Shown piece after piece: positions 6,682-7,661 of a DNA stretch of 7,661 nucleotides. Source of the DNA: Methylococcaceae bacterium (GTDB taxonomy: Bacteria; Pseudomonadota; Gammaproteobacteria; Methylococcales; Methylomonadaceae); assembly GCA_947484105.1 (NCBI GenBank), contig CANKON010000067.1, forward strand, positions 1-7,661, in the 5' to 3' direction. The notes under the pieces are model-generated. The model was not told the DNA's origin. It worked only from the letters and a program-made list of their open reading frames with translations, and searched no databases. Both the position numbers and the translations under genes were made by a program. Position 1 is the stretch's first letter; the number at the start of each line of letters is the position of its first letter.

Positions 6682-7503
6682 TTATTCTTGTTGTGTAATT
6701 CGCATTGATAAATCAATCGCACGAATGTTTTTTGTCAATGCGCCAATCGAAATAAAATCAACGCCCGTTTCAGCCACCGCACGAATCGTTGCTAAATCGA
6801 TATTTCCCGATGCTTCGAGTTCAACTTTTTTTGCTGTCAAAATTACCGCTTTTTTCAAATCTTCAAGCGAAAAATTATCCAGCATAATTCGGTCAGGTTT
6901 TGCGTTTAAGGCTTGTGTCAATTCATCAAAATTTTCGACTTCAACTTCAATGGGAACGCTACTTTGTTCACGGGCAATTTTGACCGCATTCGCAATCGAA
7001 CCCGCAGCAATGATGTGATTTTCTTTAATTAAAACGCCGTCAAATAAACCGATTCGATGATTGAAACAACCTCCACAACGGACTGCGTATTTTTGCGCGA
7101 CACGCAAACCTGGAATGGTTTTTCGGGTGTCTAAAATTTTGCAATTTGTACCTTGAATTGCGTCCGCATATTCGCGTGAAATGGTCGCTGTTGCCGACAA
7201 CGTTTGCAATAAATTTAACGCTGTTCGTTCACCTGTTAATAAATTTCGTGCTGAACCTGTTAGCGTACAAAGTACGCTATTTTCAGCGACTTTTCCGCCT
7301 TCATTTGCGTGCCATTTAATCAAAATTTCTGCATCTAAATGCTTAAAAACTGCGTCGAACCAGTCGCGACCACACAAAACCATTGTTTCGCGTGTGACTA
7401 ATTCGGCGGTAGCTTGCCGATTTTCAGGAATAATTTGGGCTGTAATGTCACCAGTTCCTAAATCTTCTTCTAAAAATGGCAAAATGTTTATCGCGTTTTG
7501 CAT
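6682..7503 (-). CDS. nadC: Nicotinate-nucleotide pyrophosphorylase (quinolinate phosphoribosyltransferase)
   Basis: This enzyme converts quinolinate and PRPP to nicotinate mononucleotide, CO2 and pyrophosphate in de novo NAD synthesis. The 273-residue protein shows the NadC pattern: EDLGTGDIT (13-21), GERTALNLLQ (91-100), the substrate-binding DTRKTIPGLR (125-134), GGCFNHR (144-150), LIKENH (158-163), the acidic EVEVEN strand (186-191), MLDN (207-210), ELEASGNI (228-235) and GVDFISIGALT (247-257) of the phosphoribosyl-binding end. The length is slightly below E. coli NadC (297). The ATG at 7503-7501 is the first start in the frame; the ribosome binding site is weak (only GAGA upstream). It is the first gene of the nadC-aroA-cmk group, with aroA starting 17 nt after its stop. 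In pseudomonads this place is held by aromatic amino-acid genes, so nadC next to aroA is a lineage-specific arrangement. Confidence 0.97.
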   Translation of the reverse strand: MQNAINILPFLEEDLGTGDITAQIIPENRQATAELVTRETMVLCGRDWFDAVFKHLDAEILIKWHANEGGKVAENSVLCTLTGSARNLLTGERTALNLLQTLSATATISREYADAIQGTNCKILDTRKTIPGLRVAQKYAVRCGGCFNHRIGLFDGVLIKENHIIAAGSIANAVKIAREQSSVPIEVEVENFDELTQALNAKPDRIMLDNFSLEDLKKAVILTAKKVELEASGNIDLATIRAVAETGVDFISIGALTKNIRAIDLSMRITQQE

Positions 7504-7604
7504 GATTAAATCTCTATTATCGTTTTTTTAATGTTGAATTTAATCGCGCATTATTATTGATTTATGCGTAACAAACATCAAAAAACATTTAAAATGACAG
7601 CATC

Positions 7605-7661
7605 ATGAAATTAGCTTGTTACTTATTTGGATTAAAAATGACTATTGATTATAAAAAAACG
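7605..7661 (+). CDS. Possible start of a divergent gene, cut by window edge
   Basis: An open frame begins with ATG at 7605 and encodes 19 residues, starting MKLACYLFGLKM, before the window ends. A second in-frame ATG at 7638 has GGA six bases upstream (TTTGGATTAAAA) and could be the true start. It is divergent from nadC across about 100 nt of AT-rich DNA, enough for two promoters, but I see no clear -35/-10 pair. Too little sequence is present to identify a product, and the frame may be chance. Confidence 0.25.
   Translation, partial: MKLACYLFGLKMTIDYKKT

Noticed and set aside
7504..7604. Promoters in the nadC upstream region
   Set aside because: The region is AT-rich with many hexamer-like strings (GATAAT, TAAAAT), none with a convincing partner, so no single promoter is supported.
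1..7661. CRISPR arrays, insertion sequences, tRNA or rRNA genes, prophage or toxin-antitoxin modules
   Set aside because: I saw no direct repeat arrays, terminal inverted repeats, transposase or integrase motifs, or cloverleaf-like RNA; nearly all the DNA is explained by core genes.

Overview
The window looks like a fairly AT-rich chromosomal segment of a gammaproteobacterium. The AcnB-type aconitase, the IHF beta subunit and the aroA-cmk-rpsA-ihfB gene order are all typical of that class. A class II EPSP synthase in this cluster fits lineages such as pseudomonads, Methylococcales or Thiotrichales better than enterobacteria. I cannot name the genus from sequence alone.

Layout, right to left along the minus strand: nadC (NAD synthesis), aroA (shikimate pathway) and cmk (CMP kinase) are tightly packed, with a 17-nt gap and then a 1-nt stop/start overlap, and end at an intrinsic terminator. 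rpsA (ribosomal protein S1) follows as its own unit, with a hairpin just before its start codon. A second intrinsic terminator separates rpsA from ihfB (IHF beta). A third terminator closes ihfB. At the far left, acnB (aconitase B) also runs on the minus strand and leaves the window, so only its first 530 codons are present. At the far right, about 100 nt separate nadC from a possible divergent plus-strand reading frame that leaves the window.

The one non-housekeeping gene lies between acnB and ihfB on the plus strand (1750-2445). It encodes an unrecognised 231-residue acidic protein with no Cys, Trp or His and 42% Ser/Thr/Asn/Gln. About 80 bp upstream of its start codon is a near-consensus sigma-28 (FliA) promoter, TAAAGTAA-N11-TCCGATAA. 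This suggests that the gene belongs to the late flagellar regulon and that its product may be exported or motility-associated. This is the most interesting observation in the window. The rest is well-known core metabolism and translation, with some regulatory details worth noting: terminator placement, a GTG start and the rpsA leader hairpin.
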